This document shows positions 16,898 to 25,319 of a DNA stretch of 64,000 nucleotides, one piece after another. Source of the DNA: Haloarchaeobius amylolyticus. Lineage in GTDB: Archaea > Halobacteriota > Halobacteria > Halobacteriales > Natrialbaceae. Both the position numbers and the translations under genes were made by a program. How positions within the stretch are numbered: position 1 is the stretch's first letter; every line of letters begins with the position of its first letter. The notes beneath the pieces are model-generated. The model saw only the letters and a list, made by a program, of their open reading frames with translations, searched no databases and was not told the DNA's origin. The stretch is taken from contig NZ_JANHDH010000001.1 of NCBI RefSeq assembly GCF_026616195.1, positions 186,001 to 250,000 of the forward strand, written 5' to 3'.

Positions 16898-18187
16898 GTG
16901 AGAGAGGGTGGACGCGTCAGCCGCCGCCGGCTGCTGTACACGCTGGGAAGCGTGGGCGCCATCACCGCGGCAGCCGGCGCGACGGGGACGACCGCCACCC
17001 TGCTCGACAGGGAGGCGTTCAGCGGCCTGTTCACCGCAGGGAGCCTCGACCTCGACATCTGCTGGCAGGACGCCGGCTTCCACGCGGCCGACGCCGGCGG
17101 CGAAGGCCAGGTCGTCGAACCCGGCATGTGCCCGGAGTTCGTCAACGGGACGGTCATCGACATCGACCTCCCGGACCTCGACGCGGAGAACCGGACCGGC
17201 TCGGGCAGCGCCCGGGTGCGCCTCCCCGACGACGGCACGAACAACGTCGCCTGGCTCTGGTTCCGGACCAGCTGCCCGGAGTCGCCGTGCACGGACGTCG
17301 GCGACCACGCGCTGGCGAACCTCTACCGCCAGCTCGAGGTGCGGGTGTTCTACGACGTGGACTGCGACGGCGAGTCCGAGGGGGAGGAGACCGTCACCAT
17401 CACCGAGGGGACGCTCTGTGAGGTCCTCTCGGAGCTCCACACCGGGTTCCGCCTCGACAGCGACCTGGAAACGCCAGACGCGGTCGAACCGTTCGAGCCC
17501 GGCCAGGAGGTCTGCATCGGCTTCGAGTGGGAACTCGTCGGCGACATCTGCATCGAGGGCGGCTCGCGGGCGGACTTCCGCATCGAGTTCTACGGCGAAC
17601 AGGCCCGGCACAACATGGCCGTCGAGTCGCCGTGGGACGACGAGTGCACCGTGGACTGCGAGGAGGTCTGCCAGGAGTGCGTCCAGGGCAAGGGCATCAG
17701 TTTCGTGTCGTTCTGCGTCGCGGACGGCGAACCGCTCCAGGACGGCGACGTCTGCTTCGCCGTCACCGGGACCAACAGCGACGGCGAACCGACCCGGATC
17801 GACTGGTACCTCACGCAGGCTGCCATCGAGCGTGGCGTCGACGGCGTCGACTACGTCGTCCTCAAGACGGGGAACGGTCCGATGCCGACGGACTTCGCGA
17901 TGGAGAATTTCTACTCCACCACCGGAACCGAGGGGTCGGCGACCATCCACCAGGGCGAGCCGGCCGAGACGGAGCAGGTCCCCTCCAGCCCGTGCAAGGA
18001 GGGCCACACCGGCATCAAGTACGACTACGAGGCCGGCTTCGACAGCCCGAACGACCCCTGTGTGCCGGACGACTGGGCGTTCGACGAGACGCGGGACACG
18101 TCGAAGGAACCCGAGTCGAACGAGTCGGAGCCGGAAGACTCCGCTCCGGACAACTCCGCCCCGGACGACCCGGGACCGAACAACTGA
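16898..18187 (+). CDS. SipW-type exported cysteine-rich protein
   Basis: About 429 residues from GTG 16898. The N-terminus VSRRRLLYTLGSVGAITAAAGATGTTATLLDREAFSG is a twin-arginine plus hydrophobic signal ending in the same LDRE-type boundary seen in the two upstream genes. The mature part has many cysteines, including the cluster DDECTVDCEEVCQECVQGKG near residue 250, and blocks CIGFEWELVG and FRIEFYGEQARHNM that recall the C-terminal EFT..QCRHN of the neighbour. The tail is rich in Glu, Ser, Asp and Pro (SEPEDSAPDNSAPDD). Metal binding or disulfide cross-linking is plausible. An ATG at 16718 would add 60 basic residues before the signal and is unlikely. Function is unknown beyond export. Confidence 0.8.
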   Translation: MREGGRVSRRRLLYTLGSVGAITAAAGATGTTATLLDREAFSGLFTAGSLDLDICWQDAGFHAADAGGEGQVVEPGMCPEFVNGTVIDIDLPDLDAENRTGSGSARVRLPDDGTNNVAWLWFRTSCPESPCTDVGDHALANLYRQLEVRVFYDVDCDGESEGEETVTITEGTLCEVLSELHTGFRLDSDLETPDAVEPFEPGQEVCIGFEWELVGDICIEGGSRADFRIEFYGEQARHNMAVESPWDDECTVDCEEVCQECVQGKGISFVSFCVADGEPLQDGDVCFAVTGTNSDGEPTRIDWYLTQAAIERGVDGVDYVVLKTGNGPMPTDFAMENFYSTTGTEGSATIHQGEPAETEQVPSSPCKEGHTGIKYDYEAGFDSPNDPCVPDDWAFDETRDTSKEPESNESEPEDSAPDNSAPDDPGPNN

Positions 18188-18229
18188 CCGACCGACTGAC
18201 CGACCAGACCCGCGTGGTACGAGGCCACC

Positions 18230-18254
18230 GCGGCGGTTCGATGCCGCCGGCGGG
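18230..18254 (+). promoter_or_regulatory. leader hairpin B, matching hairpin A at 15052-15076
   Basis: gcggcggttcga, two differing bases, then ccgccgg and ggg. It differs from hairpin A at three of 25 positions, with the stem preserved (GGCGGU/GCCGCC with a U-G pair). It lies 60 bases before the signal peptidase start. Confidence 0.5.
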
Positions 18255-18277
18255 CGTCCCTTCGGGGAGAGTATTCC

Positions 18278-18297
18278 GGGGCGTCACGCGACGCCCC
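18278..18297 (+). promoter_or_regulatory. perfect 8-bp hairpin before the signal peptidase gene
   Basis: GGGGCGTC and GACGCCCC pair around ACGC. The stem ends 16 bases before the start at 18314, and agggaaggga lies between, which could act as a ribosome-binding site. No T run follows, so intrinsic termination is less likely than control of translation or RNA processing. Confidence 0.5.
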
Positions 18298-18313
18298 AGG
18301 GAAGGGAGTTCAC

Positions 18314-19495
18314 ATGACACGAAAGGATTCAAACGACCGGCGATGGCTCATCAGGGGGGCACTGGGGACGGTGCTGAACGTCGTCGGGTTACTGCTGTTA
18401 CTGGCTATCGTCGTTCCCTTCGTCATCTACGCGGTCCCACAGGTCGCCGGTGGCGACCAGAGTTACGTCGTACTGACGGGGAGCATGGAACCGGCAATCA
18501 GCCCGGGTGACGTGGTCATCGTGACGCACGTCGACCCGACGACCATCGGGGTCGGCGACGTCATCATCTACGAGCGGGCGAACATGAACGTCCCGACGAC
18601 CCACCGGGTCGTGGAACGGACCACGACAGAGACAGGGGACGTCGCGTTCGTCACCAAGGGTGACGCGAACGAGGACCCGGACAGCGGACTGGTCACCACG
18701 AGCGCGGTCATCGGGAAGATCTCGTTGACTCTGCCGAAGGTGGGCTACGTCATCCAGTTCGTCAACTCGAAGACCGGCTTCCTGGCGCTGGTACTGGTCC
18801 CGTTCGGCCTGCTCATCCTGAGCGAGGTCTGGTCGCTGATCAGCACCGGCGTCCTCGGGCGTGGGCGCGACACCGAGTCGGCCACCGGGGACGACGAGGA
18901 CCAGTCCGCCGCCACCGAACAGGCGGGCGCGTCCGCGGCGACCGCCGCCGCGGCCGACACGGATGCAGCCGAGGAGGACGCCTTCACGTTCACGCGCGAG
19001 GAGCTCCGCATCGGCATCGGCGTGACCGGTCTGCTGGTGCTGTACTCGGGGGTCATCCTCTGGCTGGTGTACAGCCGGATGCTCGGCTTCCAGCAGTTCC
19101 TCACGGTCAGCATGATGGGCTTCGTCGCCTCCATCGGCTTGCTCGTGCTGCTCGGGAGCTTCTGGCGCCAGTGGCCCGAGCCAGCCGACCAGGGCCGCTC
19201 GGTCACCGACGGCGGCGTGACTGTCGCCGACGAGCCCCGAATCGTCCCGCGAGCCCCGGTCCGGGTCGCGGACGAGGAGCCGGCAGCCGAGGCCGAGCCC
19301 GCCATCGACACCGGCTCGACCGACGATGCGGATGCCGATGACGACGGGTCGGCCGCGGATGCAGCCGACAGCACAGACGAGACGACCGAGGCCGAGGACG
19401 AACACGGGGCCGACACGCACTCACCGCGACGTGGGACGTTCGGGCCCTTCCTCGGCGACGAATCCCCGTCCGCGGGCGGAGACAGCGATGACTGA
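18314..19495 (+). CDS. signal peptidase I, archaeal/ER (SipW-like) type
   Basis: A 393-residue membrane peptidase. An N-terminal helix (about residues 18-42) is followed by the extracellular catalytic domain. TGSMEPAISPGD has the nucleophile Ser57, THRVV has His97 (serine-histidine, ER-type, rather than serine-lysine), and TKGDANEDPDSG holds the conserved acidic residues. A second helix (about 153-178) follows, then an Ala/Asp/Glu linker, two more helices (about 234-285) and a long acidic tail. The C-terminal two-helix extension and the acidic tail are additions to the minimal enzyme. Set among genes with SipW-type signals, it is the likely dedicated processing enzyme. Its stop overlaps the next start by 8 bases, so the two are coupled. 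Confidence 0.92.
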   Translation: MTRKDSNDRRWLIRGALGTVLNVVGLLLLLAIVVPFVIYAVPQVAGGDQSYVVLTGSMEPAISPGDVVIVTHVDPTTIGVGDVIIYERANMNVPTTHRVVERTTTETGDVAFVTKGDANEDPDSGLVTTSAVIGKISLTLPKVGYVIQFVNSKTGFLALVLVPFGLLILSEVWSLISTGVLGRGRDTESATGDDEDQSAATEQAGASAATAAAADTDAAEEDAFTFTREELRIGIGVTGLLVLYSGVILWLVYSRMLGFQQFLTVSMMGFVASIGLLVLLGSFWRQWPEPADQGRSVTDGGVTVADEPRIVPRAPVRVADEEPAAEAEPAIDTGSTDDADADDDGSAADAADSTDETTEAEDEHGADTHSPRRGTFGPFLGDESPSAGGDSDD

Positions 19496-20744
19496 CGCGA
19501 GACGGCTGCTCGTCGCGCTGGTCGCCCTCGTGGTCGTCACGGCGGCGTTCGTCGGTGGCGGCGGCGCCGCCGCCTTCTTCAGCGACAGCGAGGCGGCCAA
19601 CGTCTCCGTCTTCGCTGCCGCGACCATCGACCAGGTCGAGCCGACGACGGTCGAGGTCAGTGGCTTCCACGCGGACACCCTGCAGGGACACGTCCTCGCA
19701 GCCGAGTACGGGAGCGACGTCATCTACGTCGAGGTACTCCGGTCCGCGGACGGGACCGTCACGATGACGTTCACCCGCGAGGCCGACGACCCGGCCCGCA
19801 TCTACATCGACGCGGCCCGCCTCGCCGACGTGCTCGGCGTGTCCACGACGGACCTCACCAGAGCGACCGTCTCGCTGGACAGCGCGCTCGTCGAGAGCGG
19901 CCTGTACGAGACGACGGTGACGGGCAAGGCGAAGCAGTCGGGCAGCAGTGGCGTGTACCTCACGTTCGTCATCGACTCGTTCTCCACCCGGACGGTGGAG
20001 ATCGCGGTGGCACCCGAGCCCGAACCGGCGGGTGACGACAACGGCACCGTCGAGGACGGCTCGACCGGCGGCGCACCCGTCGGCGGCCAGTCCGGTGGCG
20101 GTAGCTCGACCGGCGACGACGTCACTGGTGAGGACAACACCACTGACAACGTGACCGGCGGCGACAACGTCACTGACGGTATCGACAACGTCACCACCGG
20201 CGACAACACCACGGACAACGTCACCACCGGCGACGACAACGTCACTACTGGCGACGACAGCACCGACAACGTCACCGACGGCGGGGACGTGGCTGGCGGT
20301 GACAACTCGACCGACGACAACGTTACCACCGGCGACGACACCGCCGACGACAACGTGACTGGTGGGGACAACACGACCGTCGACGACTCGACGACCGGCA
20401 GCGACGACACCACCGACAACACGACCGGCGGTAGCGAGACGGACGACGGTGGCACGGACACCGGCGACGACAGCACCACCACCGGCTCGGACGACGGGAC
20501 GAACACCACCACGACGGATGGCGGTGATGGCACGGAGACGGCCGACGACTCGACCACCAGCGACTCGTCGACCACCGACGACAGCACGACCACGACCGAC
20601 GACTCGACGGGTGAGACCGAGACCGAGACCGGATCCGAGACGGACTCCTCGACTGGAACCGCGACCGAGACGACCGACACGTCCGCTGGAGCGACCCCCG
20701 ACTCCACGACCGACGACCAGACCACCGATGGGGCAGCCACCTGA
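19488..20744 (+). CDS. exported Thr/Asp/Asn-rich repeat protein with SipW-type signal
   Basis: A 418-residue protein translated from inside the end of the signal peptidase gene. The N-terminus LLVALVALVVVTAAFVGGGGAAAFFSDSE resembles SipW-type signals, with cleavage near AAAFFSDSE. A folded domain of about 150 residues follows. From about residue 180 to the end it is almost only D, N, T, G, S and V in imperfect repeats such as GDDNVTTGDDSTDNVTDGGD. This creates dozens of N-x-T sequons (NVT, NTT), consistent with heavy N-glycosylation, plus many threonines open to O-glycosylation. It may be a mucin-like stalk or matrix protein. No membrane anchor or PGF-CTERM motif is seen at the C-terminus. 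Confidence 0.85.
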   Translation: MTDARRLLVALVALVVVTAAFVGGGGAAAFFSDSEAANVSVFAAATIDQVEPTTVEVSGFHADTLQGHVLAAEYGSDVIYVEVLRSADGTVTMTFTREADDPARIYIDAARLADVLGVSTTDLTRATVSLDSALVESGLYETTVTGKAKQSGSSGVYLTFVIDSFSTRTVEIAVAPEPEPAGDDNGTVEDGSTGGAPVGGQSGGGSSTGDDVTGEDNTTDNVTGGDNVTDGIDNVTTGDNTTDNVTTGDDNVTTGDDSTDNVTDGGDVAGGDNSTDDNVTTGDDTADDNVTGGDNTTVDDSTTGSDDTTDNTTGGSETDDGGTDTGDDSTTTGSDDGTNTTTTDGGDGTETADDSTTSDSSTTDDSTTTTDDSTGETETETGSETDSSTGTATETTDTSAGATPDSTTDDQTTDGAAT

Positions 20745-20976
20745 CGCTCGTGGCGATTCCCGCCGTCGTGGGCCCTGGCGCCTGGTGATACTCTCCCTGC
20801 TGGCGGTCCCCGGGTCGCTCTGGAACAGCGCGGACTCCGGCGAACAGGGACGAAAGCGCGGGTTGCGCTACCGCGTCGGGCTGCGAGCGAACGCGCCGAA
20901 ACGGAACGCGTTGCTCGTGCTCGTCTACCTCGTCGTCGGGCTGTACCTCGCCGGGCTCGTCCTCACGCTCCTGTGA
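20728..20976 (+). CDS. small basic membrane protein ending the secretion island
   Basis: An 82-residue protein that starts 17 bases before the end of the upstream repeat protein gene, so it is likely coupled to it. It has a basic N-terminus with a hydrophobic stretch (WRLVILSLLAVPGSLWNS), a basic loop (RKRGLRYRVGLRANAPKRN) and a C-terminal helix (ALLVLVYLVVGLYLAGLVLTLL). It overlaps the convergent histidine kinase gene by 14 bases. Two membrane helices with a positive loop would suit a helper of the signal peptidase or an assembly factor, but there is no family match I recognise. Confidence 0.6.
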   Translation: MGQPPDARGDSRRRGPWRLVILSLLAVPGSLWNSADSGEQGRKRGLRYRVGLRANAPKRNALLVLVYLVVGLYLAGLVLTLL

Positions 20977-23068
20977 GGAACTCGAACCGCGCCCCCGACA
21001 GTTCCACCTCGGCGGCCTGTGCGGCCTCGTCGGCCGCCGGATCGACCGACGTTTTCCCGGCTTCTTCACCGAGTCGAACCGTCCAGCCGTGGGCTTCGAC
21101 GATGCGTTCGACGATGGCCAGCCCGAGGCCGGTCCCGGACGACCCCGACACACCGGGGTCGAACAGGTGGTCCCTGACCGTGGGGTCGATTCCCGGCCCG
21201 TCGTCGCGGACGACGAAGCCGGCGGTGCCGTCCGGCAGGTCCTCGACGGTGACCGTGACCGTGTCGCCGCCGTGCTCGACCGCATTGCGGAAGAGGTTCT
21301 CGAAGACGCGTTCGAGGAGGCTCCGGTCGGCGACGATTGTCTGGTCGGTGTCGGTCGCCAGCGTCGCGGCGCCCGTCTCCACGTTGCCCCAGGCATCGCG
21401 GGCGAGGGCGGCCACCGAGACGGCCTCCGTCTCGCCCAGTTCGGTCCCGTCGCGCGCGAGCGCCAGGACGTCGTCGATGATGCGCCCCATCCGGTCGTGG
21501 CTCTCGGCGACCTCCGCGACGTAGGTGGCCGCGTCGCCATCGACCGTCTCCTCCAGCAGTTCGACGTAGCCCTGTGCGACGTTGAGCGGGTTGCGCAGGT
21601 CGTGACTGACCACGCTCGCGAACTGGTCGAGTCGGTCGTTGGTCTCGGCGAGTTCGCGCTCGCGGCGCTTCCGCCGGGTGATGTCGCGCGAGTTGACGAC
21701 GAAGCCGCCGACGGCCGGGTCGTCGAGCAGGTTCCGGCTGAGGGCCTCGAACGTCCGCCAGTCGCCCTCGGCGGTGCGGATGCGGTACTCGCTTCGTTCG
21801 ATGCGCCCCCCTTCGCCGACCCCCTCCTGGAAGAGCGACGCGAGGTCGTCCCTGTCGTCGGGATGGACGTACGAGAGCGCGTTCGTCCCGATGACGTCCT
21901 CGGGGTCGTACCCGAGCAGTTGCTCGGTCGAGGGGCTCTGGTACTCGACGGTCCCGTCCGGGTCGACCACCGTCACGATGTCCGAGGAGTTCTCGATGAG
22001 TGCCCGGAACCGACGCTCGGTGCTGCGGCGCTCCGTGATGTCGCGCAGGACGACCAGCGTGCTGCGGGTCCCGGGCCCCAGCGAGGAGACCGAGACGTCG
22101 ATGTACCGGCGGTCACTGTCGTCCCCGAGGACGAGTTCGGTCCGGGTGTCGCTCCCCTCCGCGTCGTCCGGGGGCGTCGCCGCCCCGTCGTCGAGGAGGT
22201 CGGTCACCGCCGGGAGAACCGACTCGACGTGTTCGCCCGCCAGCGAGCCCTCGCCGAGCAATCGCGTCGCGGCCGGGTTCGTATCGACGATGCGGTCCTG
22301 TTCGTCGACGACCAGGTAGCCGTCGCGCATGTCCTCGATGACCGACTCGCGGGCGACCGGGACCACGTCGAGCAACCGGTAGCGGGCGATGGCCGTCCAG
22401 AAGGCGACGCCCGAGAGCGCGAACACGGGCGCCGTGAGGTTGATGTTGTCGGGGCCGACCCCGAGCTGGAAGGCGATGTTGGAGACGACCGGGAAGAGCG
22501 CGCCTGCCGTCAGCAGCACGGCCTGCCCCCGGTACACCCCCTGCTGGCGACGGGACCACTGGACGAGGATGCCCGTCCCGAGCAGGATGACGAGGTACGA
22601 GTACAGCGCGTGGACGTGGAACAGGGGGCCGAGTTCCCGGGTGAGCAGGAGGAACGGCTCCGTGGTGATGCCGGTGTCGTACCAGTAGAGCCGGGTCGTC
22701 TGGGTCGTCGGGACCGTCGCGACGACCAGGAGCGGCTCGATGGCCAGCACCCCGGCCGTCCGCCAGTCGAGCCACCGGTCCTTTCCGGTGTACGAGAGCG
22801 CGAAGAGCAACCACGTCGCCGGCGCGACGACGGTCCCGACGTTCGCGAGCGCGAGCCAGACCAGTTTCGCCTCCTCGGTCGTCGACCAGAGCTGGAGCGA
22901 GTACGCGCCCGCCCAGAACGCAGAACTCCCCATCAGTACCGCGAACAGCAGGAGGGTCCGGCGGTGTTCGGGCCGGCGCCGCGCGACGACCCCCGCGTAC
23001 CCCGAGAGCGTCGAGAGGACGACGGTCGCGAGGACGAGCAGACCCACGTACGCGAGCCGCTCGGACAC
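20963..23068 (-). CDS. membrane-bound multi-PAS histidine kinase
   Basis: About 700 residues. The N-terminal third has seven or so membrane helices of the histidine-kinase 7TM sensor type (for example SGYAGVVARRRPEHRRTLLLF and GPLFHVHALYSYLVILLGTG). Two PAS domains follow (DGYLVVDEQDRIVDTNPAA and ENSSDIVTVVDPDGTVEYQSP). Next comes the HisKA helix FASVVSHDLRNPLNVAQGY with the phospho-accepting histidine, then a HATPase domain with N box LFRNAVEHGG, VRDDGPGI and GTGLGLAIVERIVEAHGW. No receiver domain is present and no response regulator is adjacent. GTG 23068 was chosen as start; an ATG at 23188 adds 40 residues that look like leader. It is convergent with the secretion island. Confidence 0.9.
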   Translation of the reverse strand: MSERLAYVGLLVLATVVLSTLSGYAGVVARRRPEHRRTLLLFAVLMGSSAFWAGAYSLQLWSTTEEAKLVWLALANVGTVVAPATWLLFALSYTGKDRWLDWRTAGVLAIEPLLVVATVPTTQTTRLYWYDTGITTEPFLLLTRELGPLFHVHALYSYLVILLGTGILVQWSRRQQGVYRGQAVLLTAGALFPVVSNIAFQLGVGPDNINLTAPVFALSGVAFWTAIARYRLLDVVPVARESVIEDMRDGYLVVDEQDRIVDTNPAATRLLGEGSLAGEHVESVLPAVTDLLDDGAATPPDDAEGSDTRTELVLGDDSDRRYIDVSVSSLGPGTRSTLVVLRDITERRSTERRFRALIENSSDIVTVVDPDGTVEYQSPSTEQLLGYDPEDVIGTNALSYVHPDDRDDLASLFQEGVGEGGRIERSEYRIRTAEGDWRTFEALSRNLLDDPAVGGFVVNSRDITRRKRRERELAETNDRLDQFASVVSHDLRNPLNVAQGYVELLEETVDGDAATYVAEVAESHDRMGRIIDDVLALARDGTELGETEAVSVAALARDAWGNVETGAATLATDTDQTIVADRSLLERVFENLFRNAVEHGGDTVTVTVEDLPDGTAGFVVRDDGPGIDPTVRDHLFDPGVSGSSGTGLGLAIVERIVEAHGWTVRLGEEAGKTSVDPAADEAAQAAEVELSGARFEFLTGA

Positions 23069-23204
23069 GAGTGGGGAAGGGGTGGTCGGAATGATCTCAC
23101 CGGACAGGATGTCTGTCGTGAATCCCCAGGGTGGGCGCCGGCTTAACTCCGACGGCCGTGGGTTCCGGTCGATTCTCCGGCAAGTCAACGACCGAATCGT
23201 CGGG

Positions 23205-23210
23205 ATTTAA
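23205..23210 (+). promoter_or_regulatory. TATA-like box of sucCD
   Basis: atttaa centred about 30 bases before the sucC ATG, in an otherwise GC-rich gap. The spacing predicts a leaderless or nearly leaderless transcript. Confidence 0.55.
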
Positions 23211-23237
23211 GCGGCCACGGGGCGGGGTTTCGAACGC

Positions 23238-24389
23238 ATGAAACTTCACGAGTACCAGGCGAAGCAGGTCTTCGCCGACGCCGGTATTCCGACGCCGGAT
23301 TCGACGCTCGCCGACAGCGTCGAGGACGTCGTCGCGGCGGCCGAGGATATCGGTTATCCGGTCGCCGTCAAGGCGCAGGTACAGGTGGGAGGTCGAGGCA
23401 AGGCGGGCGGCATCAAGCTCGCCGAGAACGAAGACGAAGCGCGGGAGGCTGCCGAGTCCATCCTCGGGATGGACCTCAAGGGCCTGCACGTCGACAAGGT
23501 GCTGGTCGAGGCGGCCGTCGACTTCGTCAACGAGCTCTACGTCGGTGTCACGATGGACCGCGGCGAGGGCAAGCCGGTCGCCATGGTCTCGACGAAAGGC
23601 GGCGTCGACATCGAGCAGGTGGCCGAGGAGGACCCCGACGCCATCGTCCGCGAGCACGTCGACCCCTCCTTCGGGATGCACCCCTACCAGGCCCGCAAGG
23701 CCGTCTACGACGCCGGCGTCGAGCGCGACGTCGCCAACGACGTCGCCTCGGTGCTTCGCACACTGTACACGCTCTGGGACGACAAGGACGGCGCCGACGC
23801 CGAGATCAACCCGCTCATGATCACGTCGGACCGCGAGGTCGTCGCGGCCGACGCCGTCATGAACATCGACGAGGACGCTTTGTTCCGTCAGCCCGACCTC
23901 GCCGAGATGGAGGAGGAAGCCGCAGCAGGCGCTGACGAACTCGAGCGCAAGGCCGACGAGTACGGCTTCGACTACGTCCGGCTCGACGGGAACGTCGGCA
24001 TCATCGGCAACGGTGCCGGCCTCGTCATGACGACGCTCGACCTCGTCGACTACTACGGCGGCAAGCCCGCCAACTTCCTGGACATCGGTGGCGGCGCCAA
24101 GGCCGAGCGCGTGACGAACGCACTCGACATGGTGTTCTCCGACGACAACGTCGACGCCGTCGTGTTCAACATCTTCGGTGGCATCACCCGCGGTGACGAG
24201 GTCGCCAAGGGTATCAACGAGGCACTCGAGCAGTTCGACGAGATCCCCAAGCCGGTCGTCGTCCGCCTCGCGGGCACGAACGCCGAGGAAGGTATGGAGA
24301 TTCTGAACAAGGAACTCGTGACCGTCGAAGCGACGCTGGAGGACGCGGTCCAGCGCACGGTCGAGTTCGCAGACGAGGTGAGCGAATAA
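23238..24389 (+). CDS. sucC: succinate-CoA ligase, ADP-forming, beta subunit
   Basis: A 383-residue beta subunit of succinyl-CoA synthetase, converting succinyl-CoA, ADP and phosphate to succinate, CoA and ATP in the TCA cycle. The ATP-grasp domain begins [20 protein letters not shown], with [19 protein letters not shown] for nucleotide binding and DAEINPLMI for metal ligands. The CoA-ligase domain follows, with [20 protein letters not shown] and [18 protein letters not shown]. Length is typical. The stop and the sucD start share one base (taatga), so the subunits are co-translated. A TATA-like box sits about 30 bases upstream. Confidence 0.97.
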   Translation: MKLHEYQAKQVFADAGIPTPDSTLADSVEDVVAAAEDIGYPVAVKAQVQVGGRGKAGGIKLAENEDEAREAAESILGMDLKGLHVDKVLVEAAVDFVNELYVGVTMDRGEGKPVAMVSTKGGVDIEQVAEEDPDAIVREHVDPSFGMHPYQARKAVYDAGVERDVANDVASVLRTLYTLWDDKDGADAEINPLMITSDREVVAADAVMNIDEDALFRQPDLAEMEEEAAAGADELERKADEYGFDYVRLDGNVGIIGNGAGLVMTTLDLVDYYGGKPANFLDIGGGAKAERVTNALDMVFSDDNVDAVVFNIFGGITRGDEVAKGINEALEQFDEIPKPVVVRLAGTNAEEGMEILNKELVTVEATLEDAVQRTVEFADEVSE

Positions 24390-25258
24390 TGAGTGTACTC
24401 GTCGACGACGACAGCAAGGTTATCGTACAGGGCATCACCGGCGGCGAAGGCAAGTTCCACGCCGGCCAGATGATCGAGTACGGCACGAACGTGGTCGCTG
24501 GCGCCGTCCCCGGCAAGGGCGGCGAGGAGGTCCACGGCGTGCCGGTCTACGACACGGTCCAGAAGGCCGCCGAGGAGCACGACGCCGACACGTCGGTCAT
24601 CTTCGTGCCGCCGGCGTTCGCCGCGGACGCCATCTTCGAGGCGCTCGACGCGCCGCTGGACCTCGCCGTCGCCATCACCGAGGGCATCCCGACCCAGGAC
24701 ATGGCGAAGGTGAACAAGCGCCTCACCGAGGTCGACACGCGACTCGTCGGCCCGAACTGTCCCGGCCTCATCACGCCGGGCGAGGCCAAACTGGGCATCC
24801 TCCCGGGCAACATCTTCGAGGCCGGCAACGTCGGCCTCGTCTCCCGCTCCGGTACCCTCACCTACCAGGTCGTCTCCAACCTGACCGAGCGCGGCATCGG
24901 CCAGACCACCGCCATCGGCATCGGCGGCGACCCCATCATCGGGACGGACTTCATCGACGCCCTCGAGCTGTTCGAGAACGACCCCGACACCGAGGCCATC
25001 GTCATGTGCGGTGAGATCGGTGGGGAGGACGAGGAGGAGGCCGCGGCCTACATCGACGAGCACGTCGACACGCCGGTCGCCGGCTTCATCGCGGGCCGCA
25101 CCGCCCCGCCGGGCAAGCGCATGGGCCACGCCGGCGCCATCGTCTCCGGCTCCGGGACCGGCACGGCGCAGTCCAAGATCGACGCCCTCAACGACGCGGG
25201 CGTCCCGGTCGGCGACACTCCCGAGGAGGTCGCAGACCACATCGAGAGCTTCCTGTAA
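24389..25258 (+). CDS. sucD: succinate-CoA ligase, alpha subunit
   Basis: A 289-residue alpha subunit that binds CoA and carries the phosphohistidine. It starts [25 protein letters not shown] (CoA-binding Rossmann fold). [19 protein letters not shown] and [13 protein letters not shown] follow. The active-site histidine lies in the segment [16 protein letters not shown] near residue 250. It overlaps sucC by one base, and the pair forms the complete enzyme. Order and length match other archaeal sucCD operons. Confidence 0.97.
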   Translation: MSVLVDDDSKVIVQGITGGEGKFHAGQMIEYGTNVVAGAVPGKGGEEVHGVPVYDTVQKAAEEHDADTSVIFVPPAFAADAIFEALDAPLDLAVAITEGIPTQDMAKVNKRLTEVDTRLVGPNCPGLITPGEAKLGILPGNIFEAGNVGLVSRSGTLTYQVVSNLTERGIGQTTAIGIGGDPIIGTDFIDALELFENDPDTEAIVMCGEIGGEDEEEAAAYIDEHVDTPVAGFIAGRTAPPGKRMGHAGAIVSGSGTGTAQSKIDALNDAGVPVGDTPEEVADHIESFL

Positions 25259-25319
25259 GCTCACTACTCTCTCGGTTCATTTCTTCGCGACGCAGCACTG
25301 GAACTCGAGGAGCCGTGGC

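Noticed and set aside
18278-18297. Intrinsic terminator after the third exported protein
   Set aside because: The hairpin is strong but has no T run, and it lies only 16 bases before the next start, so leader structure is more likely.
20110-20720. CRISPR-like or tandem DNA repeat array
   Set aside because: Units are imperfect, in frame and encode sequon repeats; no unique spacers of constant length.
19802-20740. Minus-strand frame rich in Ser/Val opposite the sequon repeats
   Set aside because: Low-complexity mirror of the Thr/Asp/Asn repeat; no start context or signal peptide.
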